In this document: positions 63,928 through 64,000 of the stretch, in pieces
Layout: each line of letters starts with the position of its first letter
How positions within the stretch are numbered: position 1 is the first letter of the stretch
Virus record (IMG/VR): IMGVR_UViG_3300021225_000362
Location: 1-64,000 of that record
Length of the DNA: 64,000 nt
From: a virus
Direction: 5' to 3' (one strand)
Notes under the pieces: model-generated
What the model saw: the letters and a program-made list of their open reading frames with translations, nothing else
Told to the model about the DNA's origin: nothing
The model's database searches: none
Made by a program: the position numbers and the translations under genes

Positions 63928-64000
63928 GTTAAATTTAACCAAATTACATGATAACTTATATACCAATTTATTTCACAAAGATATATTCCCAGAAGACCTC
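63917..64000 (+). CDS. Array protein 30 (3' end outside window)
   Basis: 28 codons visible, MNNKLNLTKLHDNLYTNLF. Begins in an ATGAACAATAA junction, so the array continues past the window. Confidence 0.6.
   Translation, partial: MNNKLNLTKLHDNLYTNLFHKDIFPEDL

Larger units (their letters stand above)
58916..64000 (+). repeat. Tandem array of about 30 tiny overlapping paralogous genes (continues beyond window)
   Basis: Back-to-back ORFs of 52-71 codons, all on one strand, gaps at most 25 bases. Many junctions use ATGAACAATAA or ATGAATAA, in which one gene's last codons overlap the next gene's start. Start spacing becomes exactly 166 bases from 63419 on. The proteins share N-terminal MNNK-like residues, a block like NPFDxLLFxELY and an acidic C-terminal helix (ELxxEIxxI). 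Confidence 0.85.

Noticed and set aside
58916-64000. CRISPR-like array (regular ~166-base spacing)
   Set aside because: Units are coding and the repeated part is only an 8-11-base gene junction. There are no identical 25-40-base repeats with spacers and no cas genes.

Overview
The window looks like part of a large, strongly AT-rich double-stranded DNA phage genome (or prophage-like element) whose host is probably a member of the Bacteroidota (Flavobacteriia-like). No portal, capsid or terminase gene is inside the window, so the phage call rests on several things: a tail-fibre-like gene, a multidomain endolysin, T4-type RNA repair genes, homing endonucleases, a tRNA gene and dozens of tiny, tightly packed, often overlapping genes. 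The host guess rests on three features. Shine-Dalgarno sites are almost absent and starts are preceded by A-rich stretches such as AAACAAAACA-ATG. Promoter-like boxes resemble the Bacteroidota TAnnTTTG element. Several small gene families (TAVEW modules, EKH/EAxxA-type proteins, small lipoproteins) look like those of flavobacterial phages.

Layout. 1-2.1 kb: 3' end of a Gly/Ser/Thr-repeat fibre gene and a LamG-like protein. 2.1-19.5 kb: a glycosylation island of about 16 genes, with a plus-strand arm (two ~900-residue fused transferases and a methyltransferase) converging on a minus-strand arm (glycosyltransferases of GT2, GT4, GT31-like and exostosin-like type, UDP-galactopyranose mutase, methyltransferases), headed by a small ribbon-helix-helix-like gene. 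19.5-28.7 kb: small proteins, a GIY-YIG endonuclease, a DNA methyltransferase-like gene, a DUF192 gene, a response-regulator receiver domain fused to a membrane anchor, and an endolysin. 28.7-30.3 kb: an overlapping cluster encoding a DnaA domain IV-like protein, a heme oxygenase-like protein and a ferredoxin-dependent bilin reductase (PcyA/PcyX type). 30.6-42 kb: an AAA ATPase, an HNH endonuclease, tRNA-Ser(UGA), a VWA protein, adenylosuccinate synthetase, an SPFH-like membrane protein and a secreted DRGH nuclease. 42-58.9 kb: many short accessory genes, including paralogous families, lipoproteins, another GIY-YIG endonuclease, and a kinase plus RNA ligase pair.

58.9-64.0 kb, running off the end of the window, is the most unusual part: a head-to-tail array of about 30 tiny genes (52-71 codons), all on the plus strand, most overlapping the next by 4-38 bases. 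Many junctions are ATGAACAATAA or ATGAATAA, where the last codons of one gene are the first codons of the next. Near the end of the window the spacing between starts becomes an exact 166 bases, and the proteins share a conserved NPFDxLL block and an acidic C-terminal helix. I do not recognise the family.

How parts may work together (inference). The glycosylation island may decorate the Ser/Thr-rich fibre beside it, because one fused protein carries a TibC-like protein O-heptosyltransferase module. Heme oxygenase plus bilin reductase would turn heme into a reduced bilin, as in some marine phages. The kinase and RNA ligase would reseal cleaved tRNA. Coordinates of genes too short for normal ORF callers were worked out by hand translation.
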